64,000 nt of DNA from Colwellia sp. Arc7-635 (GCF_003971255.1 NZ_CP034660.1:2914001-2978000); one strand, 5' to 3'; counted from the stretch's first letter, positions 49,263 through 59,887 are shown. The notes: generated from the letters alone by a model not told the origin. A program made the numbers and translations.

Positions 49263-50015
49263 TTACAAGCCACCTGCTAAATCTAAGAAACTTCCTGTCG
49301 AAAATGACGATTTTTCTGAAGCTAGCCAATAAATAGCTTCTGCAACTTCTGCGGGTTCTCCGCCTCTATTGAGTGGGATAGTATTTTTTAACCGTTCTAT
49401 TCTTTTTGGCTCTCCACCATCGGCATGCATATCAGTGTTAATTAATCCTGGCCGAACACAATTGACGCGAATACCTTCAGCAGCAACCTCTAAGGATAAA
49501 CCTTTAGTTAAAGTATCAATGGCTCCTTTTGAAGCTGCATAATCAATATATTCATTTGGAGAACCAGAGCGGGATGCTGCTGAAGATACATTAACAATAA
49601 CACCACCAATACCGCCATGCTTAGTCGACATACGTTTTACCGCCTCTCGACAGCATAAAAAATAACTCGTGACATTATTGACCAATATTGAATTGATTCT
49701 ATCAGCTGTCATATCCTCTAAACGCGATTGTCTTTTCATAATACCGGCATTGTTCACTAATATTGATAGTGTGCCTAATGCTTTATCGACAGTTGAAAAC
49801 ATCCGAATGACATCTGCTTCACAAGAAACATCAGCTTGTACCGTAATACACTTACCGCCTTGAGACGTTATTGTTTTAGCTAATTTATTAGCTGATTCAG
49901 CATCGGATTTATAGTTGATACATACCGCATAACCTTTACTAGCAAATAGTTGCGCGGTTGCAGCGCCAATTCCACGCCCAGCACCAGTGATGATTACCAC
50001 TTTTTGAGAGTCCAT
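49263..50015 (-). CDS. SDR-family NAD(P)-dependent oxidoreductase
   Basis: A 250-residue classical short-chain dehydrogenase/reductase. The cofactor motif TGAGRGIG (about 11-18), NNAG (about 88) and the catalytic Ser, Tyr and Lys (VSSAAS..., YAASK about 155) are intact. PGLINTDM follows. A basic region after the second strand (NYKSDAES) suggests NADP preference, but this is not certain. The substrate is unknown. ATG follows AAGGATA. A lone gene. Confidence 0.9.
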   Translation of the reverse strand: MDSQKVVIITGAGRGIGAATAQLFASKGYAVCINYKSDAESANKLAKTITSQGGKCITVQADVSCEADVIRMFSTVDKALGTLSILVNNAGIMKRQSRLEDMTADRINSILVNNVTSYFLCCREAVKRMSTKHGGIGGVIVNVSSAASRSGSPNEYIDYAASKGAIDTLTKGLSLEVAAEGIRVNCVRPGLINTDMHADGGEPKRIERLKNTIPLNRGGEPAEVAEAIYWLASEKSSFSTGSFLDLAGGL

Positions 50016-50154
50016 AAATATCCTTATACATTTGAGTTAGAGGGAGTGTATAGCAAGCCTGTATATTGCTCATTTTAATTATATTTCAAGCAAAAATTAA
50101 TTATTAGTTCTACGACAAGCTATTTTTACTATATGAGCTATTGCCATATTCGCC

Positions 50155-50559
50155 CTATATAGAACCGACCGTAAACTTCAAAAAATGTGCTTTTAAGGGG
50201 ACTTTTAAATTTCCTGTAATTTCTTTTTTGCTCGATTGCTCCATATTAATTTCTATACGTTGAGAATTAACAATATGAAAAGTATCGCCGCCTTCAGGGT
50301 GTGCTTTTCTGAAAAATGCATTGATGCGAATAAAAACTACTTTTTGTAACTTAGACCTATTTTCTATTGCTAGTTTATATTCACAGTTATTTGGTTTGCA
50401 CTCATGCCATTTAGAGATTATTTGAATTTCATTATTTTGAAGTGCTAAATAACTATTAATGACTAAAGCAATAAAAACCAAAAAAGTTAATATCATCAGA
50501 GATCTAAATATTAATCTTTTTTGTTTAATCCTTTTACTATGTTCAGCACGTGTTAGCAT
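50155..50559 (-). CDS. Single-pass membrane protein of unknown function
   Basis: 134 residues. A basic N-terminus (AEHSKRIKQKRLIFR) and one transmembrane helix (about 20-42) precede a periplasmic beta-rich domain with a Cys pair in HECKPNNCEYK. No known family. It is separate from the next gene by about 110 bases on the same strand. Confidence 0.6.
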   Translation of the reverse strand: MLTRAEHSKRIKQKRLIFRSLMILTFLVFIALVINSYLALQNNEIQIISKWHECKPNNCEYKLAIENRSKLQKVVFIRINAFFRKAHPEGGDTFHIVNSQRIEINMEQSSKKEITGNLKVPLKAHFLKFTVGSI

Positions 50560-50670
50560 AATTTAAAGTATATATAGTAATTATAAACAATCACTTCCCG
50601 TATAATTTTCAATTAAAAACTCTCATCAATTTTTTGATTACAAGCTGATAAGCCATATAATAACTTATCA

Positions 50671-51147
50671 CTATCGCCAGACTTTTTCTTTACACTCTTT
50701 GAATTTTTCTGATGTGTAAATGTATAGTTTTTTACTTAAATTTATCCAAGACAAGTCTACTTGCCTGACTTGGCATTCAGAAGAGTTAGGAAATTTATTT
50801 TTAATTACTTCAAAGGAACCATCTGCCTGCTCAAAGGATACATAAATATCATGACGCAAGCCGTCTTTGCACTGATTATTTAAATCTCGTTGATATTCAT
50901 ATTTTTCTCTAGGAATACTATGAATTAATACTTCAAACTCTAATAGTTCATCGCCTGCTATTTTTGATTTACATGGCATTGCATTAGCATATAAACCAGT
51001 GCTCCAAAAAATATCACCATCGCTATTTAACCATACAAAATCTGTAGTCCTCATATTTTTCATTTCAATACGAGTTATCCAATCCCCTTCTTGAGCATGA
51101 CTTACATATGGGAGGGCAATAAATAATAAAATTGGCAATATACGCAT
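50671..51147 (-). CDS. Exported protein of unknown function
   Basis: About 158 residues from ATG 51147, which has AAGGA eight bases upstream. The frame extends to 51186, but that part lacks a start signal. It has a signal peptide (MRILPILLFIALPYVSHA) and a small periplasmic domain with Cys in MPCKSK, NQCKDG, SECQVR and FKECKEK. No family recognised. Confidence 0.6.
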   Translation of the reverse strand: MRILPILLFIALPYVSHAQEGDWITRIEMKNMRTTDFVWLNSDGDIFWSTGLYANAMPCKSKIAGDELLEFEVLIHSIPREKYEYQRDLNNQCKDGLRHDIYVSFEQADGSFEVIKNKFPNSSECQVRQVDLSWINLSKKLYIYTSEKFKECKEKVWR

Positions 51148-51311
51148 ACGCTTCCTTGTAGTATTTAATGCCCTAGTAATGAGCAAAGGTTTGGTGGCTA
51201 AAAGATAAGCAACGAAAAAGGTTTCTTATGCTTATTCATCAGATTTTAAGACATTTATTGCGCAGTTCTTTGCTCAGCTAAACTTAAGCGTTTATGTGAA
51301 CTATAAACATG

Positions 51312-51557
51312 CTATTTTGAGTTACCTGACATTAGATACGCATCCATTTCGACAGATAGTAAAGTCGATAATGGATTGATTTCTAAGATACCTGACTCGC
51401 CAAGTTTCGCTGAAACCTGTGCAGTTTTTCCATTAGCGAGGAAACTTGAATCTTGGTCACGAAAATCACCATCAACATAGAGTTTGACACCACGTGTCCA
51501 GGAATTAACGATTTTAATCGTGTGTCCTTTTACTTTGAATTGAAACTCTTTTCTCAT
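51312..51557 (-). CDS. Small beta-rich protein of unknown function
   Basis: An 81-residue soluble protein (MRKEFQFKVKGHTIKIVNSW, VKLYVDGDFRDQDSS) with an AAAAGGA ribosome site before ATG 51557. The pattern of alternating hydrophobic strands suggests a small beta sandwich. No motif identifies its role. Confidence 0.6.
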   Translation of the reverse strand: MRKEFQFKVKGHTIKIVNSWTRGVKLYVDGDFRDQDSSFLANGKTAQVSAKLGESGILEINPLSTLLSVEMDAYLMSGNSK

Positions 51558-51726
51558 TCTAAAATCCTTTTATTTATGATAAATAATAACTTAACCAGAT
51601 ATTACCTTACTTATTTAGCATACTAATAACAAATCTTATTCCACTTCACAACACTGCCCTACAGATAACCCCTTTAGAAACAGAAAAATATATAGCTGTG
51701 CTATAACATAATAAAAAGCATAAAAA

Positions 51727-51756
51727 AGAGCGGTTCATTTTATGATGAACCGCTCT
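51727..51756 (-). terminator. Rho-independent terminator of phoD-like gene
   Basis: AGAGCGGTTCAT..ATGAACCGCTCT is a perfect 12-bp stem. On the minus strand it is followed by a T-run, about 75 bases past the phosphatase stop. Confidence 0.85.
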
Positions 51757-51830
51757 ATATGCATAAAAATTTAGCATGACCTGTTTAGCATGATCTAAGA
51801 GGAATTAAGCTCGAATATTACAGCTGAGAA

Positions 51831-54179
51831 TTACAGCTGAGTCAGTACCCCTTCAGTGACTTTAAATTTATACAGTCGCACTTTCGAGAGGAAGTTGTCA
51901 GCATCGTTATAATAGTTGCGTGTGACTGTGTCCATATTATGGAATTCACTGCCGGTATTATGAAAGTTCACTAATACTTGCTCTGCGTCGACTTCAACAA
52001 TAGCGACGCCGTGCTCCCACATGCGTGAAAATATCATGTTATCGCTAATATCATCGCGTTTTGTCGCACTTTGCACTAAGGGATCAAAGTAAAATGGCAA
52101 GTCTGTTAATTCCGTTGGCACATCACCTAATTGTGAAAATATCTGCTGCATACCATTTTCTAAAAATGAACCAAAAGTGCCTGAAGACACTGACGAGGTG
52201 GTAAAGTTGAATGATTTTTTACCCGTAACATTATTAGCTTTGTGCTCTGTAACATAACTACTGTGAACATCGCCACCTAAACTAATGACACCGAATTGGC
52301 TAAGTACATTGTCAACAAACGACGATTTGTATTGTGGGAAGCCATCCCATTGATCCGCCTCTAAGTAAAAGCGTTGCTTAAGTGCAGCTGGGATCGCAGC
52401 TGAATCTAAAACGCCTTCGAGTAAGCTTGAACCACTATCAACACGGCTTGTTGATAAATCAAAAATTAGCGGTGAAAATGACACTGAGCTACCAAGCATT
52501 TTCCAGGTACTGGTTGATGTTGCGAAGGTTTGTCCAAGCCACGCCGTTTGCTCTGCGTCAAAACCACTTTGTACTGACTCACCTTGCAAATTGGCGACAT
52601 ATTCCAAATAGCCGGCATAAATATCGTAAGTATCTTTAATAACAAAATAACGGCTGCCAATAAAATTAAATAGCGATGTTTTACCCAAAGTATAAAAAGC
52701 GATACCTTGTGCTACGCCACTTTCAGGTAAGGCAGGTAGCATTTGAATCGGATGCTCGGTAGGTAAACTCGCTTGAGCACTACTTAGCACCTGATTCAAA
52801 TAAGTGGTGGTTAAGTTACCTTGCACTACTGCCACAGCACGACTTTGTGCTTGCGCTAGTGCATCGGCTTGAGTCATTTCAATACGCGCTAAAAGCTCTT
52901 GGGTATAAAGGCCAGTAAAAATCTCTAAAAATGTTGCTTTGTATGGCGCAAACATCGCATCGTCAATATTGACATAAGGTGACATTTGACTGACAACGCC
53001 ATCGACTTGAGCTTGTGCCATACCTGTGGCTAATAAAAATCCTGTGAGTGTCGTTTGGTCGATAGCAACGGTTGCAGGAAAAGCATCTTCTGGCAGTAAA
53101 TGATCAGGGCGATTAGTGCGAAAGTCGGTCATGGCTAAATGTAGATGCTGGCCGAATTGAAAATCACGATAAATACGGGTATTTGGGAAAAGATGTTCAT
53201 CGCTAATGCTCATGGCACCCGCGGCTAATTCTGCTTGGGTATGCGGTTGCTCGTGATCAATGGGCATAAACTCGAAATAAGCCATTTCAGAGTTTTTCTT
53301 ACGCTGAGTTTGTTGCTCATCGCCTGCGCCATCAAGGTAAGTGGCTCTGTCGCTCCAACTGTCATCTGAAAACTCATGATCATCCCAAATAGCAATCATC
53401 GGGAAACGCTCATGCACACGTTGCAATAGTTCATCTGTGCGATAGGTTTTATACAACTGACGATAATTATCTAAGCTATTAGCAGCTTGGCTTTTATTAT
53501 CGCCAACACCTAAGGTTAGTGCTCCGGCTTGGTCAGTAAATTCAATACTGCGCGCGCCACCTGTTGATTGAAATAGTTCATCACCGGTGGTTTCATAAAT
53601 GTAATCACCTAAATGTACAACAAAGTCTAAATCGTCGTTATCAAGAATAGACAGATAGTTATTAAAGTAACGTCCGATATAGTCCTGACAAGACACATAA
53701 GCGAATTTTACTTTACTGTCGCTATCGACCGCTGCGGCTGTTTTTGTTCGACCTGTACGACTGCTATAGTTTTTACCATCGCTTTGATAAATAAAACGAT
53801 AATAGTAGTGTTGACCAGCATTGAGTTCTGTCACTCGAATTTTTAAACAATGATCTGATGCAGCTAATGCGTCAAAAGATTCTTCTACCACTAAACTGGT
53901 AAAAGCTTCATCACTTGCCACTTGCAGCATTAAAGGCGTGTCAGCACCTGAGCTATCATCAACACGCGTCCATAAAATAACGGAGTCAGCTTTCGGATCG
54001 CCAGAGACTACCGATTGCGGAAAGTATTCACTACCATCAAGAAAGCTCGGCTCTGCAGGACCTGGGGTAACAACGGCTGCTTTTTTGTCTGAACTACCAC
54101 AGCCAATTAAGCTTGACGTGACGACAACGCTGGCACTTACTGCAAGGGTTTTCATAAATTTACGACGGGTATAAATCAT
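51831..54179 (-). CDS. phoD: PhoD-like alkaline phosphatase/phosphodiesterase (Tat lipoprotein)
   Basis: A metallophosphatase of about 782 residues. The Tat motif TRRKFMK is followed by a lipobox ending LIGC, so it is exported folded and lipid-anchored. An N-terminal PhoD_N domain leads to the catalytic part, with YVSCQDYIGRYFN, HLGDYIYET, WDDHEFSDDSW and LGGDVHSSYV, matching metal-binding Asp/His positions. Some 200 residues longer than typical PhoD, with a large insertion in the middle. ATG 54179 has AAGGA; a TTG two codons upstream is less likely. It may release phosphate from lipid headgroups or teichoic-type polymers, feeding the glycerol-phosphate genes upstream. Confidence 0.88.
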   Translation of the reverse strand: MIYTRRKFMKTLAVSASVVVTSSLIGCGSSDKKAAVVTPGPAEPSFLDGSEYFPQSVVSGDPKADSVILWTRVDDSSGADTPLMLQVASDEAFTSLVVEESFDALAASDHCLKIRVTELNAGQHYYYRFIYQSDGKNYSSRTGRTKTAAAVDSDSKVKFAYVSCQDYIGRYFNNYLSILDNDDLDFVVHLGDYIYETTGDELFQSTGGARSIEFTDQAGALTLGVGDNKSQAANSLDNYRQLYKTYRTDELLQRVHERFPMIAIWDDHEFSDDSWSDRATYLDGAGDEQQTQRKKNSEMAYFEFMPIDHEQPHTQAELAAGAMSISDEHLFPNTRIYRDFQFGQHLHLAMTDFRTNRPDHLLPEDAFPATVAIDQTTLTGFLLATGMAQAQVDGVVSQMSPYVNIDDAMFAPYKATFLEIFTGLYTQELLARIEMTQADALAQAQSRAVAVVQGNLTTTYLNQVLSSAQASLPTEHPIQMLPALPESGVAQGIAFYTLGKTSLFNFIGSRYFVIKDTYDIYAGYLEYVANLQGESVQSGFDAEQTAWLGQTFATSTSTWKMLGSSVSFSPLIFDLSTSRVDSGSSLLEGVLDSAAIPAALKQRFYLEADQWDGFPQYKSSFVDNVLSQFGVISLGGDVHSSYVTEHKANNVTGKKSFNFTTSSVSSGTFGSFLENGMQQIFSQLGDVPTELTDLPFYFDPLVQSATKRDDISDNMIFSRMWEHGVAIVEVDAEQVLVNFHNTGSEFHNMDTVTRNYYNDADNFLSKVRLYKFKVTEGVLTQL

Positions 54180-54397
54180 ATTCAATTCCTTCCTACTTTC
54201 TTATTATTTAGTTGTTATTATTTAAGTGATTCAATTTGTATTTAACTGAGCTATTCAAATGAGTCATTTAACTTCTCATTTGATTTCTCATTCAATTCCT
54301 AATTCAACAGTCCGGCATTTTAAATTTTTTTTATGACAATTTTTCAATGCCTTACTACTTTTTCTTGTCTCAACTTGTCATTTTTTAATTGTTTTCA

Positions 54398-55999
54398 TTA
54401 TTCTGGATAACCGGTTATTTTTTTAATATTTTGATAAATGGGTTTTAGTTGTCGATACATTTTTCGATAGACCTGCTGATACAGTTTGTTATAAAGCATG
54501 ACGTTAGCCTGATCAGGGTAAAAGGTTTGTTCGACACGAGTCATCGCATCAGTCGCTTGCTGATAATTATCAAAATAGCCTTTTCCGACTGCAGCGTTAA
54601 TCGCTGCGCCTAAACCTGATGTTTCAAAAGTGTGCGGGCGATGCGCGGGTAAATTAAAAATATCCGCGGTAAGTTGCAAAGCAGCATCTGATTGCGAGCC
54701 GCCACCTGAAACAATTAAGCGTGTTATTTTGCATTTTTGACGTTTCTCTAACGTTTCTTTACCTTCTCGTAAGGCATACGCTAAGCCTTCCAAAATAGAG
54801 CGATAAATATGTGCGCGGGTATGAACATCACCAAAACCAATAATGGCGCCTTTGGCCTCCAGGTTTTTTAGCCCCGGCGACCAATAAGGTTGCAGCATTA
54901 GTCCCATAGAGCCAGGCGCTACTTGTGCGACTAGCTGATCAAATAAGCTCTCGGCACTCACCCCTAACGTTTCCGCTTTGTCTATTTCGTTTTGACCAAA
55001 CTCTTGCTTGAACCAATTCACCATCCAAAAGCCACGATAGATCATCACTTCACTGTTGTAGTGGTCGGGAATAGCGGAAGGATAAGGTGGAATAAAGGCT
55101 TGGGGTTCAACGTAGTTAATATTATTGGTATTTATGGTTGCCGTTGTGCCATAACTCAAACTTGCGGTGTTAGGGCTAATACAGCCAGAGCCGAGTACTT
55201 CACATGCTTTATCAGACGCGGAAGCCATTAAACTTGTGCCCACTTTTATGCCCGTATGCGCAGCGGCCTCTGCCGTGATTTCACCCAGCTTGTCACCCGG
55301 TTTGACTAATGTCGGCAACATTGATTTTTTTACCGGTAAAGCATGCCATTTCCAGTCCCATGCTTTCGCCCAATTTTGCTTTTTATAATCAAAAGGCAGG
55401 TAGCCAACAATACTGCCGATGGAATCTTTATACTGTCCGCTTAATCTATGGGTTAAAAAGCCAGATAATAACAAAAACTTGTCGGTATTTTTCCAAACTT
55501 CGGGCTCATGTTGCTCAAGCCAATTCGCTTGCGATTTACGGCGGAAGTAGTCAATTACTTTACGTTGCCCGATCAGAGTAAATGCTGCACGCCAATACCA
55601 AGGCATGGCTTTATTCTTTTGACATAAACGCTGATCTAACCATAAAATTGCTGGTCGTAAAGCTTGGCCATTTTTGTCTAGATTAATCACCGTACCGCGC
55701 TGCGTTGTGACTGTCACCGCAGTCACTTTTTCACGATAGCCTTTATCAATAACCTCTTTTTGTCGCCAAAGTAGCTGACAACACTCGCCTAACATTTGCC
55801 AAAAATAATCTGCATTTTGCTCTGCCCAACCGGGATTACGGGAAAAGTAAGCTTCGAGCTCAATACGACTTTTCGCCACTAAATTGCCCTGTAGGTCAAA
55901 GAGCAACGCACGAACACTTTGGGTGCCGTTGTCTATGGTTAAAATCAAATCATCGCCATGGTCTGCGGCTTTATTTGTTACTGAGCTAGTTTTTGTCAT
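54398..55999 (-). CDS. FGGY-family carbohydrate kinase
   Basis: A 533-residue sugar/polyol kinase. The N-terminal phosphate motif ILTIDNGTQSVRALLFD, a middle SASDKACEVLGSG segment and the C-terminal signature LIVSGGGSQSDAALQLTADIF fit the FGGY fold. Neighbouring GlpD-type oxidase suggests glycerol or a related polyol, though it is more divergent than standard GlpK. It is followed by phoD (212-bp gap). Confidence 0.85.
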   Translation of the reverse strand: MTKTSSVTNKAADHGDDLILTIDNGTQSVRALLFDLQGNLVAKSRIELEAYFSRNPGWAEQNADYFWQMLGECCQLLWRQKEVIDKGYREKVTAVTVTTQRGTVINLDKNGQALRPAILWLDQRLCQKNKAMPWYWRAAFTLIGQRKVIDYFRRKSQANWLEQHEPEVWKNTDKFLLLSGFLTHRLSGQYKDSIGSIVGYLPFDYKKQNWAKAWDWKWHALPVKKSMLPTLVKPGDKLGEITAEAAAHTGIKVGTSLMASASDKACEVLGSGCISPNTASLSYGTTATINTNNINYVEPQAFIPPYPSAIPDHYNSEVMIYRGFWMVNWFKQEFGQNEIDKAETLGVSAESLFDQLVAQVAPGSMGLMLQPYWSPGLKNLEAKGAIIGFGDVHTRAHIYRSILEGLAYALREGKETLEKRQKCKITRLIVSGGGSQSDAALQLTADIFNLPAHRPHTFETSGLGAAINAAVGKGYFDNYQQATDAMTRVEQTFYPDQANVMLYNKLYQQVYRKMYRQLKPIYQNIKKITGYPE

Positions 56000-56158
56000 A
56001 TTGTTCTTATTTTCACTTATTTTTGCTTATTTGCCTGAGCGAGCTATATAGCCGAATTATCCAACGTCATTTCACATAATAAACTTAACTAAACTAAACT
56101 GGATTTAATTTAGCTAAATTGACTGTAGCTGACTGAAGCTGAGTGTAGCTAAACCTAA

Positions 56159-58036
56159 CTACGACTCTGTTTTAACGTCACCACCAGGCAAACTGTACGA
56201 AACTTGCCAAATCGATAAATAACGAGTGATTTCTGCCTGCCACTGTTGTTCGCTCCACGATAAATATGGCGAACAAAGGGCTTTAATTTTGGGTAATAAT
56301 TCACGCGCACCTGCCGGTAGCACATTGCCCAGTCGGGTGCGCCGAAGCAGTAAGTCATCAAGGTGTTGTACTTGTTCAAACTTCACGGACCAAAGTAACT
56401 CGGCCCACAAGTGCCTGCTATAACGTATTGGCGCGCAATGCTCGAGGTCACTACTATCAACAAAAGCGTTAGAAAACTCGCCATAACAAGCGAATATTTG
56501 CTGTTGAATGTCATCATTAAAGGACGGTTTAGCTGCTTGCCTGCTTTGCACTGATAATCTGGATATTGATGTTGGTGCTGATTTTGATGCTGAATTCGAT
56601 GATTGCTGCGACAAACATTGCGATAAAACCGGTTGTTGGCAGGCTAAATTCAACGCTTTGGTCAGCGCTTTTTCTTGTTGTGTATTTAAAGCACTTAAAT
56701 GCTGACTCACCAGCGTTAGTACTTGCTCTGCAATCAACCTAAAGGTGGTAAGCTTACCGCCAGTAACGGTAATAACACCTTGATTAACTTCGATATAATG
56801 TTCGCGCTTTTCTTTTGATGGTGCTAAAGATGCATCGCTTGTTGTTACTGGCCGGACGCCAGAAAAGGTAGAAATAATATCGTCTTTGGTAATATTAGCG
56901 TGCGGAAATTGTTGCGCTATTGTTGCCAATAAATAATCAAACTCAGCTTGGCTAATTTTAGCTTCTTGCGCCATATCATCATGGTGTTCAACGTCTGTCG
57001 TACCAACAATGGTGACATTCTGCCAAGGATAAATTTGCACTGGCCGCTTGTCTTGAGCGTGGCGCACAGAAATAACACTGGCCACGGGTAAACGCCAATT
57101 TGCTAGCACTAAATGGCTTCCCCGCAATGGCCGCATATGAACAGATGATTTTTCGATTGCTTTAGTGTTCAGTAAGTTAGACCAAGCACCACAAGCATTA
57201 ATCACTAACTTAGCGTTAATCGCTATTGGCTGTGTTTGCTCTTCTAAAAGCACTGATATTTTTTTGTTTTGAACATCAGCGCTGATGTCAGTGCTAATGT
57301 CAGCATTAGCATCTCGCTCAACATCAAGTGATGAAACTTTAGCGTAATTAAGAGCTTGTCCACCCAGTTGCAATGACTCTTGAATCAGTCGCTGTACCAA
57401 GCGCGCATCTTCAGTTAGTGCATCAAAAAACTGTGTTCCGCCTAATAAGTCATGCTCTGACACGTTTGGAGCCAGTGCTAAGTAAGATGATTTAGACCAA
57501 AATTTGTGCTGTTTCTCGCCGGCAATAAAGTCATAACAAGACAATAGTTGATTAAACAGCCAAGGATCCGGAAATGATTTTTTATAATGGCTCATCACAA
57601 AGCTTTGCTTACTGACCAAAGGCTGACCTTCATTAAGTAAACGTTGACGTTCAGTAACCGACTCGCGCGTTAAGGCTAACTGACCTTGCGCCATATAGCG
57701 CAAACCACCATGCACCATTTTTGAAGAACGACTTGAACTACCCCAAGCAAAATCTTTTTGCTCAAGCAGCAAGACTTTTAAGCCCATTTGACTGGCTAGT
57801 TTTAAAATACCTGCACCTGTAATACCACCGCCAATAATCACCATATCCCAACAAGCTGTATTACTAAGTTCAGCAATACGTTGTTCGCGAGTCATCAAAA
57901 CATTTTTGGCCAAACTTACGCTATCAGCAGCAGGTTTATAACTATCAACACCGTGCTCATCGCTAGCATTATGCAGATTACTTTCACTATGTTCGTTTGG
58001 CGTGTCCACTTTCGTTGGCTTATCCATTTCGTTCAT
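56159..58036 (-). CDS. glpD: Glycerol-3-phosphate dehydrogenase/oxidase (GlpD-like)
   Basis: A 625-residue FAD enzyme oxidising glycerol-3-phosphate to DHAP at the membrane. The FAD motif VIIGGGITGAGI (about 60) and LLEQKDFAWGSSSRSSKMVHGGLRY are hallmarks; SGVRPVTT and VTGGKLTTFR close the FAD site. An N-terminal acidic extension and a linker rich in alternating Ser/Asp/Ile (near 230) and Ser/Ala (near 500) are unusual and lengthen the protein by about 80 residues. A MITE separates it from the upstream AGPS-like gene. Confidence 0.9.
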   Translation of the reverse strand: MNEMDKPTKVDTPNEHSESNLHNASDEHGVDSYKPAADSVSLAKNVLMTREQRIAELSNTACWDMVIIGGGITGAGILKLASQMGLKVLLLEQKDFAWGSSSRSSKMVHGGLRYMAQGQLALTRESVTERQRLLNEGQPLVSKQSFVMSHYKKSFPDPWLFNQLLSCYDFIAGEKQHKFWSKSSYLALAPNVSEHDLLGGTQFFDALTEDARLVQRLIQESLQLGGQALNYAKVSSLDVERDANADISTDISADVQNKKISVLLEEQTQPIAINAKLVINACGAWSNLLNTKAIEKSSVHMRPLRGSHLVLANWRLPVASVISVRHAQDKRPVQIYPWQNVTIVGTTDVEHHDDMAQEAKISQAEFDYLLATIAQQFPHANITKDDIISTFSGVRPVTTSDASLAPSKEKREHYIEVNQGVITVTGGKLTTFRLIAEQVLTLVSQHLSALNTQQEKALTKALNLACQQPVLSQCLSQQSSNSASKSAPTSISRLSVQSRQAAKPSFNDDIQQQIFACYGEFSNAFVDSSDLEHCAPIRYSRHLWAELLWSVKFEQVQHLDDLLLRRTRLGNVLPAGARELLPKIKALCSPYLSWSEQQWQAEITRYLSIWQVSYSLPGGDVKTES

Positions 58037-58077
58037 CTAGCTAACTCCTCGTATGTATCAAGATGTTGTTTGATATT

Positions 58078-58285
58078 TATACCCAAACCACTTGAAGATG
58101 CAGTTTCAGAGCTAAGCTAGGAAATCAGGTCAAGGCGCAGCACGAAGACAATGGTTATTCCCTTATCAAGTGCTGCACAGCTTTTTTGTTCCAGACAAAA
58201 GCTAAGTACATACATCCCTGTATGCAACGCGGAGCTGGTTTTCTAGCTTAGCTCTGAAACTGCATCTTCAAGTGGCTTGGGTATA
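58078..58285. repeat. Palindromic MITE-like element, copy 1
   Basis: Long inverted arms (58078-58120 and 58243-58285) start and end TATACCC/GGGTATA and share CCACTTGAAGATGCAG and CTTAGCTCTGAAAC. The central 120 bases encode nothing. Related to 63665-63857 and 60132-60176. It sits between two genes of one strand, 42 bases before glpD and 10 bases after the AGPS-like stop. Confidence 0.85.
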
Positions 58286-58294
58286 ATACGGTGA

Positions 58295-59887
58295 CTATTC
58301 CAACAAAGTGCCAGGATTAAGCTGCTGCTTCGCATCAAAATGCTGCGATAAGTTAGTTAGCACTTTCATACCTAATTCACCTTTCTCGACCGCTAAATAA
58401 GGCGCGTGATCTTTACCTACGCCATGTTGATGACTGATGGTGCCACCATTATTAACGATAGTTTTGCTCGCTAGCTGCTTTAATTTTTGCCAGCGCGTCA
58501 GTGTTTCAGCATACGTATCTGCATTACGATAAACATAAGTGGTATATAAACTACAACCTTGGCTATAAACATGAGAAAGGTGAGTAAAAACATGTACTTT
58601 TTCATGTTCTACCGCTAAACCATTGCGTACCGCGTCTTCAACTTTTGTCATTAAGTTGTCAACATTATTCCAGTCAGTTGCGGTTTCAAAGGTATCTACA
58701 ACATAACCTTGCTGCCATAAAGCATCACGCAGGTAAGGTGAGCGAAAACGATTCGCTTGCCATTTTTTACCAAGTAATTCTCCGGTGCTAACCCCATTGA
58801 ATTTTTTAACAAAATGCTTCAACTGCTTATGGCTGGCTGAAATTTGCTGTTTAGTGCCGGTAAGGCCAAAGGTCAGCATGCATTTTTCATCACCGCAACC
58901 ACGTAAAGACAAATAACGCTCTAACCATTTTATTGAGCTTTCATGACCAGCAAGTTTTAACTGTGTTTGTGTTTCTATGGTGTTACTGACCCTTAACATG
59001 GATAACGCAATGCGTTGTTGCACACTTTCTTTACAAAACTGGCTAGCCGCCTGCCAATTAGGGAAAAAGATCACTGAGAACTTTTCTGCATCAGCCACTT
59101 TACTGACCCGTACTTTTACTTGCGTTAAAATACCAAAGCGCCCTTCCGAGCCTAATAATAATTCGCGTAAATCTGGGCCAGCTGAAGATGCCGGAAACGT
59201 AGGAACATCAAGCGAACCAGCAAAGGTTTCAATAATACCGCCAGCAAACAGTTGCTCAATTCGTCCGTAACGTAATGACTGTTGACCACTGGAACGACTT
59301 GCGACCCAACCACCGATAGTGGAAAGTTCAAACGATTGCGGGAAATGCCCTAAGGTATAACCACGCGCTAATAACTGAGCCTCTACCATTGGGCCTGGCG
59401 TACCGGCGCCAAAAGTCGCTATTTGACTTTGTTCATCTAAGTGCAGCAGTTGATTCATCCGGCTCATGTTCACGGTAAGCACAGCACGTTCAGACTTGTT
59501 TGGATTAATGTGGCCCGCAACACTGGTGCCGCCGCCATAAGGAATTAATTCAACGTTATGGCTTTTGGCATAAGTTAATATATCTTTAACGTCTTGGTTA
59601 TTTTCAGGGAAACAAACGCCATCGGGAAAGCAGCTAATTTCACCACTGTGCATCGCTAACCAATCAGGTAACGACTGACCTTTGGCATGACGAACACGTT
59701 GCTCTGCATCGACAGAGATTAACGCATGATCGACTAAACGCGACTTTGGCACCGCTTTGATCACCTCAACTAAAGCAATATCTGTTAAGGGTTTTCCTGC
59801 GCCAACCACCTGTGATAAAAATGCTCCTGCCGATTGTGGTAATTCCATTGATGTACTTTCGTCACCCCAGCCATTCCAACGTCTCAT
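58295..59887 (-). CDS. FAD-linked oxidase resembling alkyl-DHAP synthase
   Basis: A 530-residue flavoprotein of the FAD-binding type 4 (VAO) family. It starts MRRWNGWGDE, as alkyldihydroxyacetonephosphate synthases do, and carries the FAD pocket IPYGGGTSVAGHI and STIGGWVASRSSGQQS, then GSEGRFGILT. The C-terminal HQHGVGKDHAPYL contains the His pair found in AGPS. In eukaryotes AGPS makes the ether bond of ether lipids; bacterial homologues are poorly understood. With GlpD and FGGY kinase adjacent, DHAP-derived ether lipid metabolism is possible but unproven. Confidence 0.78.
   Translation of the reverse strand: MRRWNGWGDESTSMELPQSAGAFLSQVVGAGKPLTDIALVEVIKAVPKSRLVDHALISVDAEQRVRHAKGQSLPDWLAMHSGEISCFPDGVCFPENNQDVKDILTYAKSHNVELIPYGGGTSVAGHINPNKSERAVLTVNMSRMNQLLHLDEQSQIATFGAGTPGPMVEAQLLARGYTLGHFPQSFELSTIGGWVASRSSGQQSLRYGRIEQLFAGGIIETFAGSLDVPTFPASSAGPDLRELLLGSEGRFGILTQVKVRVSKVADAEKFSVIFFPNWQAASQFCKESVQQRIALSMLRVSNTIETQTQLKLAGHESSIKWLERYLSLRGCGDEKCMLTFGLTGTKQQISASHKQLKHFVKKFNGVSTGELLGKKWQANRFRSPYLRDALWQQGYVVDTFETATDWNNVDNLMTKVEDAVRNGLAVEHEKVHVFTHLSHVYSQGCSLYTTYVYRNADTYAETLTRWQKLKQLASKTIVNNGGTISHQHGVGKDHAPYLAVEKGELGMKVLTNLSQHFDAKQQLNPGTLLE

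Noticed and set aside
55167-55581. Plus-strand frames inside the FGGY kinase gene
   Set aside because: Antisense shadows of an intact kinase with its signature motifs.
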